Position numbers and translations under genes: made by a program. From Rikenellaceae bacterium (GTDB lineage: Bacteria > Bacteroidota > Bacteroidia > Bacteroidales > Rikenellaceae), in assembly GCA_015059865.1 (NCBI GenBank), contig SUZP01000005.1:1-64000 (forward strand): DNA of 64,000 bases, written 5' to 3'. The notes under the pieces are model-generated. The model was not told the DNA's origin. It ran no database searches and saw only the letters and a program-made list of their open reading frames with translations. Shown here one piece after another: positions 26,406 to 34,699 of the stretch (the stretch's first letter is position 1; every line of letters starts with the position of its first letter).

Positions 26406-26446
26406 GGCTCTCCGCCCTACACTCTCCGAGCAACAAAATGGAGAGC
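26406..26446 (-). promoter_or_regulatory. Alternative hairpins in the Na/Pi leader
   Basis: On the minus strand CTCTCC (26445-26440) can pair with either of two GGAGAG segments (26427-26422 or 26413-26408). The choices exclude each other, as in an attenuator. No known riboswitch was recognised. Confidence 0.35.
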
Positions 26447-26488
26447 GTTACAATCAACGATAGTATGGATACTCGACTTAACACACGA

Positions 26489-26496
26489 CAAATATA
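26489..26496 (-). promoter_or_regulatory. Promoter -7 box, Na/Pi cotransporter
   Basis: TATATTTG on the minus strand lies 174 nt before the ATG. Confidence 0.6.
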
Positions 26497-26589
26497 GGAA
26501 TAAAAACGGCATTATTATATATATGTATCGTGCCGAATTGTCAAATTTAACTATTTCTTAAATTTAATTTAACGATTTCTTAATATTAA

Positions 26590-26628
26590 AAGAAAAAAGA
26601 GCCGACACTATTATTAGCATCGGCTCTC
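26590..26628 (-). terminator. Terminator after secDF
   Basis: AGAGCCGA pairs with TCGGCTCT around a 13-base loop and a T-rich tail follows on the minus strand, 20 nt past the secDF stop. Confidence 0.85.
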
Positions 26629-26648
26629 AATTGTAGAGTTAAATATTT

Positions 26649-29612
26649 TTACTTCTTCAACTGCTTACGCTGCATATCGTATGCAAGCGGAGTTGCAATA
26701 AACAACGACGAGTAGGTACCCACAACAACACCAATGAGCAAGGCGAAGACAAATCCACGGATAGTCTCACCACCGAAGATGAAGATTGCCAAGAGGGTTA
26801 CGAGTGTTGTACCCGAAGTGTTCAATGTACGCATCAATGTCGAGCAGAGCGCTGCATTCAAGGTCGAAACGGTATCACGCTTTGGATAGAGTGTGAGGTA
26901 CTCACGGATACGGTCGAAGATAACCACGGTATCGTTGATAGAGTAACCGATAATAGTCAAGATTGCAGCGATAAATGCCTGATTAATCTCCAAGTTGAAT
27001 GGCATAACCGAATAGAACATAGAGAACAATGCGATAATAATAAAGGCATCGTGTACGAGTGCGAGAGTTGCACCTGCTGCCCACTGCCACTTGCGGAAAC
27101 GGAATACAATATACAAGCTGATTGCAATAAGAGCGAAGAGCAACGAGAATACTGCGCCCATAGTCATATCCTTTGCAATAGCAGGACCAATCTTATCGGC
27201 AGAAACAATACCATTAACATCGTCTTGTGTATTGCGGAAACCATCAAGGGTAATATCGTAAGTATAGAGTGACTTCAAAGCGTTGTAGAGGATAGTCTCA
27301 ACCTCCTCGGTAGTAGCCTCCGAAGTATCATCGAACTTGTACTGGGTAACGATACGCATCTGGTTCTCTGCGCCATACTGCTTAACCTCCAACGAAGTAG
27401 TTGCAGCATCGCCCTCTACAAAGGCATTCTCCAAAGCACCACGAACCTGCTCTGCCGAAACATTCTGGTCGAAACGAACTACGAATGTACGACCACCGGT
27501 GAACTCAACGCCATAGTTCAAGCCGTGGAATACGAGCGAAGCAACACCTGCGAGGATTACTACACCCGAAGCGATATAAGCCCACTTACGCTTGCCGATG
27601 AAGTCGAAGTGGAAGTTCGAGAGAAGATTCTCCGACCACTTGTACGAGAACGAAATCTTGCCCCACTTTGCAACGATAGCCTCAATCAACAAACGAGTGA
27701 TGAAAATCGAGCAGAACAACGAAGTCAAGATACCGATAACGAGAGTAGTTGCGAAGCCCTGAACAGGACCATTACCGAATACGAAGAGAACGATACCGGT
27801 GATGATAGTTGTCAAGTTACCGTCGATAATTGCCGAGTAAGCGTTCGAGAAACCATCCTTGATAGCAGCGTGAATACCCTTACCACCACGCAACTCCTCC
27901 TTGATACGCTCGTAGATAATCACATTGGCATCAACAGCCATACCCATTGTCAAAACGATACCTGCGATACCCGGCAAGGTCAATACTGCGCCGAACGATA
28001 CGAGGCAGCCCATCAAGAGGAATACATTGGCAATCAAAGCGACATCCGATACCCAACCTGCTGTACGATAGAACAAGCCCATATAGAGGAGAACGAGTAC
28101 GAACGCCAAGAGGAACGACAACATACCTGCGTTGATAGACTCCTGACCGAGCGATGGACCAACAACTGTATCCTGAATAATGCGTGCAGGTGCAGGCACC
28201 TTACCCGACTTCAAGACATTTGCCAAGTCCTGAGCCTCCTGAATAGTGAAGTCACCCGAAATCGACGAGTTACCACCCTCAATCTTGCCACGAACAACCG
28301 GTGCAGAGTATACATAGCCATCGAGAACGATAGCGATGCACTTGCCTACATTCTCGCCTGTGAGCTGTGCCCACTCGGTGATACCGTTCGAGTTCATAGC
28401 CATCGAAACCTCTGCGTTAGCACCTGTCTGAGCGTAGGTTGCACGAGCGTCAGAGATTACCGAGCCATCGAGTGGAGCCTTGCCATCAGCACGCTCAACC
28501 TTGATAGCATAGAGGAAGAACTGACCATCTGCCAACTTATCGCCCTTGATACCCCACTTGAAGCGAACATCGCTTGGGAAGCAGTCACGCACCTCAGGCA
28601 ATGCGAGGTAACGATTGATTGCAACGGTGTCAGCAGCAGTAGCAGCACCGACAACAGCACCACCTGCATAGCCAGGGTTCAAGAGTGCGAGCAATGGATT
28701 GCGCTCACGCGAGAAGCGTGCAGCAGCCTCCTCAGCCTTAGCCTCCTCCGAAATCTCGGTAGCCAAAGCAGGAGCATCACTCTTTGCCTCCTCAGCCTTA
28801 GTCTCTACCTCCTTGTTTGCATCGCGATAGGCCTTAACAACCATATCGGCGCGCTGCAATGCAGGGAGCAACTCCTGACCATTGTAGGTTGTCCAGAACT
28901 CCAACGATGCAGTACCCTGCAAGAGTTTACGAACACGCTCCGGCTCCTTAACGCCCGGAAGCTCAACCAAGATACGGTTTGAGTTTGGAAGACGCTGGAT
29001 ATTTGGCTGAACAACGCCGAAGTGGTCGATACGGCTGCGGATAATGTTGAACGATGCAGCGAGAGCATCGTCAGTCTCCTGCTTCAACACCTTAACAACC
29101 TCATCATCAGACATTCCCGACTTGATATCCTTGCGGTCTGGGCTCACGAAGATATCAGCGAGTGGCTGACCATTCGAAGCCTTTGCATAAGCCTCAGCCA
29201 AGGTCTCGATATAGCCACCTGTACCCTGACGAAGGGCCTCGTTAGCCTCTGCGATAGCTGCAACAAAAGCAGGGTCATTCTGGCTCTCGCCTGCGAGCGA
29301 CTTAACAACATCCTCAACCTGAATTTCGAGCATCACATTCATACCGCCCTTCAAGTCGAGACCGAGGTTAATCTCCTTCTCCTTGCACTGCTTGTAGGTG
29401 AACGAGGTCAAACCTACATTGTAAACTGTTTTGTTCTCGATTGAGTCGAGATAATACTGCTCCATCGAAGCCTGCTCCTCGGCAGGGAACGACTTAGCAT
29501 ACTCTACGGCAGCCTTCTCAACGCTACTTGTCTTCCAAGTAAACGAGAGCTGGTAGAGACAAGCCAAACCCATAAGAATGGCCACCCATTTGATTACTCC
29601 TTTGCTTTGCAT
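26649..29612 (-). CDS. secDF: Protein translocase SecDF fusion
   Basis: The 987-aa protein is a fused SecD-SecF of the Bacteroidetes type. SecD signatures NLGLDLKGGMNVMLE and VDANVIIYERIKEELR and SecF signatures GRTFVVRFD and YSINDTVVIFDRIREYL are present, with twelve membrane segments expected and a large periplasmic P1 domain that includes a long Ala/Glu-rich insert (about residues 265-300). It uses the proton or sodium gradient to help late steps of Sec export. I use the ATG three codons inside the track ORF, whose start is a TTG. A TATCTTTG box lies about 107 nt upstream. Confidence 0.96.
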   Translation of the reverse strand: MQSKGVIKWVAILMGLACLYQLSFTWKTSSVEKAAVEYAKSFPAEEQASMEQYYLDSIENKTVYNVGLTSFTYKQCKEKEINLGLDLKGGMNVMLEIQVEDVVKSLAGESQNDPAFVAAIAEANEALRQGTGGYIETLAEAYAKASNGQPLADIFVSPDRKDIKSGMSDDEVVKVLKQETDDALAASFNIIRSRIDHFGVVQPNIQRLPNSNRILVELPGVKEPERVRKLLQGTASLEFWTTYNGQELLPALQRADMVVKAYRDANKEVETKAEEAKSDAPALATEISEEAKAEEAAARFSRERNPLLALLNPGYAGGAVVGAATAADTVAINRYLALPEVRDCFPSDVRFKWGIKGDKLADGQFFLYAIKVERADGKAPLDGSVISDARATYAQTGANAEVSMAMNSNGITEWAQLTGENVGKCIAIVLDGYVYSAPVVRGKIEGGNSSISGDFTIQEAQDLANVLKSGKVPAPARIIQDTVVGPSLGQESINAGMLSFLLAFVLVLLYMGLFYRTAGWVSDVALIANVFLLMGCLVSFGAVLTLPGIAGIVLTMGMAVDANVIIYERIKEELRGGKGIHAAIKDGFSNAYSAIIDGNLTTIITGIVLFVFGNGPVQGFATTLVIGILTSLFCSIFITRLLIEAIVAKWGKISFSYKWSENLLSNFHFDFIGKRKWAYIASGVVILAGVASLVFHGLNYGVEFTGGRTFVVRFDQNVSAEQVRGALENAFVEGDAATTSLEVKQYGAENQMRIVTQYKFDDTSEATTEEVETILYNALKSLYTYDITLDGFRNTQDDVNGIVSADKIGPAIAKDMTMGAVFSLLFALIAISLYIVFRFRKWQWAAGATLALVHDAFIIIALFSMFYSVMPFNLEINQAFIAAILTIIGYSINDTVVIFDRIREYLTLYPKRDTVSTLNAALCSTLMRTLNTSGTTLVTLLAIFIFGGETIRGFVFALLIGVVVGTYSSLFIATPLAYDMQRKQLKK

Positions 29613-29718
29613 TTGAGTCAAAAAATTTAATTAATTAATATTATTGTTTATTCAATTTGTTTCGTTTTGTTTCGCTCTTCCGCGTACGCACACAGCTACA
29701 CATACGATATAAATCGCG

Positions 29719-29726
29719 CAAAGATA
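29719..29726 (-). promoter_or_regulatory. Promoter -7 box, secDF
   Basis: TATCTTTG on the minus strand; A/T-rich upstream sequence with no exact TTTG at the right distance. Confidence 0.6.
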
Positions 29727-29836
29727 ATAAAAATTTTTCAATAAACAATCACCTCTTTCAATTTTTATATTTAACTTTCGCCAACAAAGAGTATCTTTTG
29801 TGGTGTATTACCAATCTAAAATAGACTATCGTAGAG

Positions 29837-31738
29837 ATGAAACTATTTATTAACCTATTAATTTTCGCATTTACAATACACTCGGTGGCCATAGCACAAA
29901 CAACCACGCGCGTCGTTTGCGATGAGACTTGCAAGACCGAGTCGGGAGCAACAGCCGTCAAGGGCGATGGCTTTGCCGTTGTGTCGCCCGTAGGTCGCGG
30001 AACGGTCAAGATGATTGAGATGGCGCCTCGCCTTAACTCGCTCGATGGCAAAACGATTGCCATTGTCGGCGGTAGTTTTATGGCTCGTACTACCCACCCC
30101 GAACTAAAACGCCTCTTCGAGAAGCACTACCCTACTTGTCGTATTATTCTGCTCGATGAGATTGGCTCGGCAGGTGTTTATCCTGCGCCGGGCGTAACAC
30201 GCCGTTCAAAGGAGGAGTTTCAGGAGCGTTTGCGCTCGATGCGTGTCGATGCCGTTATTTCGGGTAACTGTGGTTGCGGACTCTGCACCCCGAAGGAGGT
30301 CGGCTCGTGCATCGCAGCCGAGTATATCGGCATTCCTGCCGTGGCTATTGCAGCACCTACATTTACCGAGCAGGTATTCTACACCTCGACCAATAATGGT
30401 GTCCCTGCTCCTCGCGTAGCAGAGTATCCGGGTGCATTTGCTTCGCACACCACCGAGGAGTTGATAAAAAACACGCGCGAGGTGTTATTTCCTCAAATCG
30501 TCAAGGCTCTGACCTCGCCAATTACCGCCGAGGAGTTGGAGCGTAGCGCAAAGAGCAACAAAGGCGATATTCGCGATGATATTTTCTACGGCACTTTGCA
30601 GGAGGTGAACAACCATTTCCAAGAGATGAATTGGTCTGATGGTCTGCCAATCGTACCGCCAACATTCGAGAAGGTTAGCGAGTTTTTGCGCTACACCGAC
30701 AAGCAATGGAACGAAACGGTTGCAGTACTCCCTGTGGCACATCGCAGCACCACGGTTTGGCATGTGGCTGTAAATGGTGTTATGGCTGGTTGCAAGCCCG
30801 AATATATGCCTATACTTATCGCTATGACAAAGGCTATCGGTGCCCCTTCGTTCCGCCGTACATTGGCAAGTACCCACGCGTGGGTGCCATACTCTTGGTT
30901 GAACGGTCCCGTTGCCCGACAGCTCGGCATCGACTGCGGTCAGGGCGAGATTAACGAGGAGGCAAATGTGGCGATAGGTCGCTTTATGAGCCTTGCGCTG
31001 ATGAACTTGGCTGGCTACTATATCAAGCAGAATCGTATGGGTACTTTCGGTTATCCGTTGCCTTGGTGCTTGGTTGAAGATGAGGTTGCTTGTCGTAGAA
31101 TTGGCTGGAAGCCTTACCACGCACGACTCGGATATCAGATGAACGACAACACCATCACGACCTCCTCTACTCTGCTTTGGGGTAATAATATGGCACCTTC
31201 AACCACCAACCCACAGAGGATTATGGAGTTGTTGGCGTGGGATATCACCGAGCGTTGTCAGTTTGCTCTCGGTAGTGGCAAGCAATTTACTTACCGCACC
31301 ATATTATTGACAGAGCCGATAGCGAAGAATTTGGCTACAAAGTATCGCACCCCATACGCACTCGAACAAGACCTTATCCGCACAGCTCGCCGTTCGCTCA
31401 AAGAGCGAGTATTCGCCAACTACTACGCCAATCCGGGCAGTAATCCTGAGGAGCGCCACCCAATTCGTAATTGGCGCGGACACCTCACTCGCACCGAAGG
31501 TGCTTCGATGACACCGACGCCCGTTTGGTACGACTCGCCCGAAGCGGAGATGATGACTATCCCTGCAATGAAGGAGGAGATGACCGCCTTTATTATCACG
31601 GGCGATTCGAGCCGCAACAAGGTACAGACAATGCCGGGTGGAGGCTTTGAGACGGTCTGCATAGAACTCCCTCACAATTGGAACAAACTGATGCAGGAGA
31701 AGGGCTATAAGCCGATTGAGGAGTACTATATCAAGTAG
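29837..31738 (+). CDS. Exported UGSC-type redox protein fused to a second domain
   Basis: The 633-aa protein has a signal peptide (1-20). Residues about 60-220 look like the UGSC family (KTIAIVGGSFMARTTHPELK; then GNCGCGLCT at 143-151, where families with selenocysteine show UGSC). Residues about 260-620 are a larger domain beginning NWSDGLPIVPPTFEKVSEFL with AVNGVMAGCKPEYMPILIAM, which I recall as a separate protein beside UGSC genes in other bacteria. Several Cys (28, 32, 145, 147, 150, 158) suggest thiol redox or metal chemistry outside the inner membrane. No selenocysteine codon is present. The reaction is unknown; the family call rests on motif memory. Confidence 0.65.
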   Translation: MKLFINLLIFAFTIHSVAIAQTTTRVVCDETCKTESGATAVKGDGFAVVSPVGRGTVKMIEMAPRLNSLDGKTIAIVGGSFMARTTHPELKRLFEKHYPTCRIILLDEIGSAGVYPAPGVTRRSKEEFQERLRSMRVDAVISGNCGCGLCTPKEVGSCIAAEYIGIPAVAIAAPTFTEQVFYTSTNNGVPAPRVAEYPGAFASHTTEELIKNTREVLFPQIVKALTSPITAEELERSAKSNKGDIRDDIFYGTLQEVNNHFQEMNWSDGLPIVPPTFEKVSEFLRYTDKQWNETVAVLPVAHRSTTVWHVAVNGVMAGCKPEYMPILIAMTKAIGAPSFRRTLASTHAWVPYSWLNGPVARQLGIDCGQGEINEEANVAIGRFMSLALMNLAGYYIKQNRMGTFGYPLPWCLVEDEVACRRIGWKPYHARLGYQMNDNTITTSSTLLWGNNMAPSTTNPQRIMELLAWDITERCQFALGSGKQFTYRTILLTEPIAKNLATKYRTPYALEQDLIRTARRSLKERVFANYYANPGSNPEERHPIRNWRGHLTRTEGASMTPTPVWYDSPEAEMMTIPAMKEEMTAFIITGDSSRNKVQTMPGGGFETVCIELPHNWNKLMQEKGYKPIEEYYIK

Positions 31739-31808
31739 AATTGAGAATTGAGAATTGAGAATTGAGAATTGAGAATTAAGAATTGAGAATTGAGAATTGA
31801 AAATTGAG
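31739..31808. repeat. GAATTGA heptamer tandem repeat
   Basis: About ten nearly perfect copies of the seven-base unit GAATTGA start right at the stop codon of the UGSC-type gene. It is the purest heptamer tract of the window. Confidence 0.9.
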
Positions 31809-32015
31809 AGGCGCGAGGTAAGGATAGCGGCGCCAACAAGTTGGCTTTATGGCGGCGGAAGCAGAGCTTCCTTTATAGCGGCGCAGCCTGACGACTGCTT
31901 TATAGTGCGCCATAGAGGGCTGAAAGCTAGACGCCATAGAACACCGCAGGTGTGACGCCATAGAGGGCGAAGCCCAACGATATAACCCTTTTGCGCCGTG
32001 ATGACGCTCGGAGTC
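31808..32015. repeat. Mini-hairpin array C, inverted double array
   Basis: Six palindromic cargos occur: CCAACAAGTTGG, GGAAGCAGAGCTTCC, a degenerate CAG..CTG, a degraded GGGCTGAAAGC, CACCGCAGGTG and GGGCGAAGCCC. The first three are followed by CTTTATRGCGG; the last three are preceded by the inverse CGCCATAGA. The right end has the common module TTGCGCCG...ACGCTCGGAGT and the left end a decayed inverse of it. Confidence 0.75.
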
Positions 32016-32026
32016 CGCAAAACAAG

Positions 32027-32062
32027 AAATAAAAATCCGCCCCGAAAGGCGGATTTTTATTT
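32027..32062. terminator. Bidirectional terminator
   Basis: AAAAATCCGCC pairs with GGCGGATTTTT. It lies between the convergent UGSC-type gene and the Ig-like lipoprotein gene and can serve both. Confidence 0.88.
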
Positions 32063-32078
32063 CTACAACTCTTTCCGA

Positions 32079-33647
32079 TTATGGAATAAGGTTTAATGTA
32101 TAGGTCTGTGTATGGTCGCCACACTTGTAGGTAAGGGTTACCGCTATGAGTTTATCCCAATTCAAACGCTCAATCATATAACCCTCGCCCGTTGTCAGCG
32201 GAGTAAGTTTAACAAGACTCTCATCACTCGATGTAAGGGTATATTCCGATGCCGGAATCTGATACAACTTAAATGCGTTGAGCATTGCCGTAACTTCGCG
32301 ACAGTAGGTAACGAAATTAAGACCACTCTTGTAACGCGAAGCGTCCCAATTAAACGAATAGTTCCTTGTGCCACCCAAATTCTCGATGTGCGTGCCGGTG
32401 GTATCATCGCTCAATCCGTGAGAGTAGAATAGACAAGGGAAGGTCTGCATATATATCCTCACATTGCCTATCTGCTGACCTTCGAGATATGGCAAAGACT
32501 CGATGTAGAAACTACCATCACTAAAGTTCTCTGAGAGGCAAACCGAAGCTGTTACATTGTCGGCCGAAACCTCATACTTCAGTGCCGTTGGCTCTTTGGC
32601 GAAGGTGATATTCCAATCAATCCAGCGCAAGTCGGCATCGGCAGGTACTACAGTCATCCCTAAATCCTTCTTAAAATCGATGACTTTGCCGTGCCAAGAG
32701 CGTGTTTCATAGAGTTCTGTTGAGTTTGCGTTATGCTCAGCAAACTTAATCGAATTAGGCAAATAACCCAAGACTTGAACAGGTACTCGGCACTCAATAC
32801 CACTGCCGTCCGTAGCCTTGATAATAATCTCTGCCTCGCCCAAATCTACAGCCGTAACCTTATTGTTGGCATCAATGGTAACAACCGATGGGTTGCTACT
32901 GCTCACCTCGTAATATTTGTTGTCGGCTTCCGCCGGATAGACCGAAACACTAAGTTGTTGCACACCACCCTTTGTAAGTCTAAGAGACTCCGGCGATGCT
33001 ATAATCGACTCAACCAAAACAGGTTCAAGCACCGTAATCTCATCGGTTGTCGCCGAGAATCCGCCGTCATCGGTTGTACAAGTAACGGTTACTTTGCCCG
33101 GAGCAACTGCGGTCAATTCTACGCGGACCGCATCCTGCTGTGTTCTCTTGTGTTTAACTGTCGCCACGGCAGGATTGCTACTTGTCCATACCACACCCAC
33201 ATCGGTTGCGTCGGCAGGATTGATAAACATCACATATTCAGATGTCCCTCCTATTTTCAACTCCTTCATTCCATAATACGAATACCACGAAATACCTGTT
33301 ACAGGCACCTTCTCGGTAACCACCTTTACGGGGATAGTTGCTGTATGTCCGCCATCTGCGGTAGTTGCAGTAAGGGTTGTTTCGCCGACGGCAACAGCCG
33401 TTACAACGCCATTTGCTACTGTAGCAACCGAGGTGTTGGCAACGCTCCACTCAACCGCCTTGTTGGTAGCATTCTTTGGGAGCACGGTTGCAACAACCTT
33501 TACGCTCTCTTCAATCTCCAAGCCCACCATTGTCTTACTCAACGATACACCCGTAACAGCAACAGGCGTTGGCTCCGGATTATCCTTTTTGCAAGCAGTG
33601 AAGCACAATGCCACTGCTGCGAGTGCTAAAAGTAGATAGTTTTTCAT
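32079..33647 (-). CDS. Lipoprotein with three Ig-like (Big_2) domains
   Basis: The 522-aa surface lipoprotein has a lipobox with Cys19 (FTACKKD). Three bacterial Ig-like group 2 domains follow, beginning near residues 31 (VTGVSLSKTMVGLEIEES), 115 and 213 (VESIIASPESLRLTKGGVQQ), each ending in a TAVAxGxxTxT-type strand. The C-terminal 230 residues have no recognised domain and probably carry the binding function. It lies 34 nt after a smaller lipoprotein gene and is probably cotranscribed with it. Confidence 0.82.
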   Translation of the reverse strand: MKNYLLLALAAVALCFTACKKDNPEPTPVAVTGVSLSKTMVGLEIEESVKVVATVLPKNATNKAVEWSVANTSVATVANGVVTAVAVGETTLTATTADGGHTATIPVKVVTEKVPVTGISWYSYYGMKELKIGGTSEYVMFINPADATDVGVVWTSSNPAVATVKHKRTQQDAVRVELTAVAPGKVTVTCTTDDGGFSATTDEITVLEPVLVESIIASPESLRLTKGGVQQLSVSVYPAEADNKYYEVSSSNPSVVTIDANNKVTAVDLGEAEIIIKATDGSGIECRVPVQVLGYLPNSIKFAEHNANSTELYETRSWHGKVIDFKKDLGMTVVPADADLRWIDWNITFAKEPTALKYEVSADNVTASVCLSENFSDGSFYIESLPYLEGQQIGNVRIYMQTFPCLFYSHGLSDDTTGTHIENLGGTRNYSFNWDASRYKSGLNFVTYCREVTAMLNAFKLYQIPASEYTLTSSDESLVKLTPLTTGEGYMIERLNWDKLIAVTLTYKCGDHTQTYTLNLIP

Positions 33648-33681
33648 AATTGTAATTTTTGAGTTTGTTTATAATTGAATT

Positions 33682-34131
33682 TTATCTGCTGACCAATTCT
33701 TTCGTTGTCATACGGCAGAGGACTCCTTGCTCCTGTCCATTGTTAATCACAATCTCATTATTGCTCTTTATATCAACCACCTCTAATGTGGTATTGTCTG
33801 CAATGACAATCCTCTTCAATACGCCTTCGGAGTTATGTTCCAAAGTATAGTCAAAACTTGCAATCTTGTAGCGCGTTCCAACTTCGACCTCAGGATTGGT
33901 TGTTTCAAGTACAATCTCGAACGACCATGCCTTACCCGCTTCGGTTGTGTCGAAGTCCCAGCCATAGCCATAGTTAATACCATCGAGTTCGCCACTCTCC
34001 TTGTCGGCAATCTGCCATTGCCCCTTGATTGAAAACTCTTTTTTGTTGAATCTCTCCTCGCTGTCTAAAAGGTTGCAACCTGTAAATGCGAGTGTTGCAG
34101 CCATAAGCAAAATTGAAAATAATCTCTTCAT
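33682..34131 (-). CDS. Small lipoprotein of unknown function
   Basis: The 149-aa protein has a clear lipobox (FTGC, Cys19) and acidic residues soon after it. The rest looks beta-rich, with alternating charged and hydrophobic residues, and no family is recognised. It is the first gene of a two-gene unit with the Ig-like lipoprotein. Its leader carries a TATCTTTG promoter and a G9 tract, the same arrangement as in front of the large lipoprotein at 17477. Confidence 0.75.
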   Translation of the reverse strand: MKRLFSILLMAATLAFTGCNLLDSEERFNKKEFSIKGQWQIADKESGELDGINYGYGWDFDTTEAGKAWSFEIVLETTNPEVEVGTRYKIASFDYTLEHNSEGVLKRIVIADNTTLEVVDIKSNNEIVINNGQEQGVLCRMTTKELVSR

Positions 34132-34264
34132 AGTCGTAAAAATTTATAGTTAGGGATATTAGACAATACAAGCAGAGCCCGTATCACTTGATACGAGCCT
34201 AAATTGCAGCATATTATTTAACTTGGTTTGATTAGCGTGTAACTCGCTGACTATCAGCAAAATA

Positions 34265-34273
34265 CCCCCCCCC
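34265..34273 (-). repeat. G9 tract in lipoprotein leader
   Basis: Nine G's on the transcribed strand lie about 20 nt after the likely transcription start, next to a hairpin with CGAAA-type sequence. Compare the G10 tract at 17173. Confidence 0.8.
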
Positions 34274-34300
34274 GAAATAGTTTTTCGGAGCCAACAACGG

Positions 34301-34308
34301 CAAAGATA
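34301..34308 (-). promoter_or_regulatory. Promoter -7 box, lipoprotein pair
   Basis: TATCTTTG on the minus strand, about 170 nt before the ATG at 34131. Confidence 0.6.
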
Positions 34309-34570
34309 TGTTGGTGAGGTTACGCATAATAGTTTATCTTATCTATCACAAATATATGAAAACCTTTCGGAAATTGCAAATAAATGGCGATGTTTTTTGA
34401 TTTTTAGGGGTGTTAGAGGGTATTAGAGGGTGTTAGAGGGTGTTAGGGGTGTTAGGGGTGTTAAGGGGATAGGCAATTAAAAATTAAAACAACTCCTAAC
34501 CCCTATCTCCTATCTGCTAACTGCTCCGTAAAATTGGAATTTAAGTAGATGGTTGCAAGGCAAATACCCC
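34309..34570. other. Repeat-rich spacer
   Basis: No gene. It holds the 9-10 bp repeat at 34407-34469 and part of a palindrome arm (AAAATTGGAATTTAAG from 34530). Confidence 0.7.
34407..34469. repeat. GTGTTAGAGG tandem repeat
   Basis: Six to seven copies of a 9-10 bp unit related to GTGTTAGAGG. The same word occurs before parE (51047-51086) and inside the HU-like gene (55036-55088). Confidence 0.85.
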
Positions 34571-34699
34571 AAAAAATCAGAGGTGATTGAGCTATTTTTG
34601 AGGCAAACAAGAAGCGGAGTCCGCAGCATACTTGTCGTATGTGAGGAACTCCGCTATCGCTGAGCGACTCAAAAAGAGCCAATCAGAATGATTTTTTTA
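34571..34699 (-). repeat. Long palindrome, copy 3
   Basis: Outer arms AAAAAATCAGAGGTGATT and AATCAGAATGATTTTTT pair with few mismatches. The helix GCGGAGT/ACTCCGC flanks the core CCGCAGCATAC-TTGTC-GTATGTGAGGA. The T tract of the outer arm forms part of the dnaK stop codon region, and the far arm ends in six T's on the transcribed strand, so the element may act as a terminator. Confidence 0.85.

Noticed and set aside
27525-28982. 485-aa plus-strand ORF
   Set aside because: Antisense shadow of secDF.
30262-30300. Selenocysteine in the UGSC-type protein
   Set aside because: The motif positions are TGT/TGC cysteine codons with no in-frame TGA.
31739-31808. CRISPR-like tandem repeat
   Set aside because: The unit is seven bases with no unique spacers and there is no cas gene.
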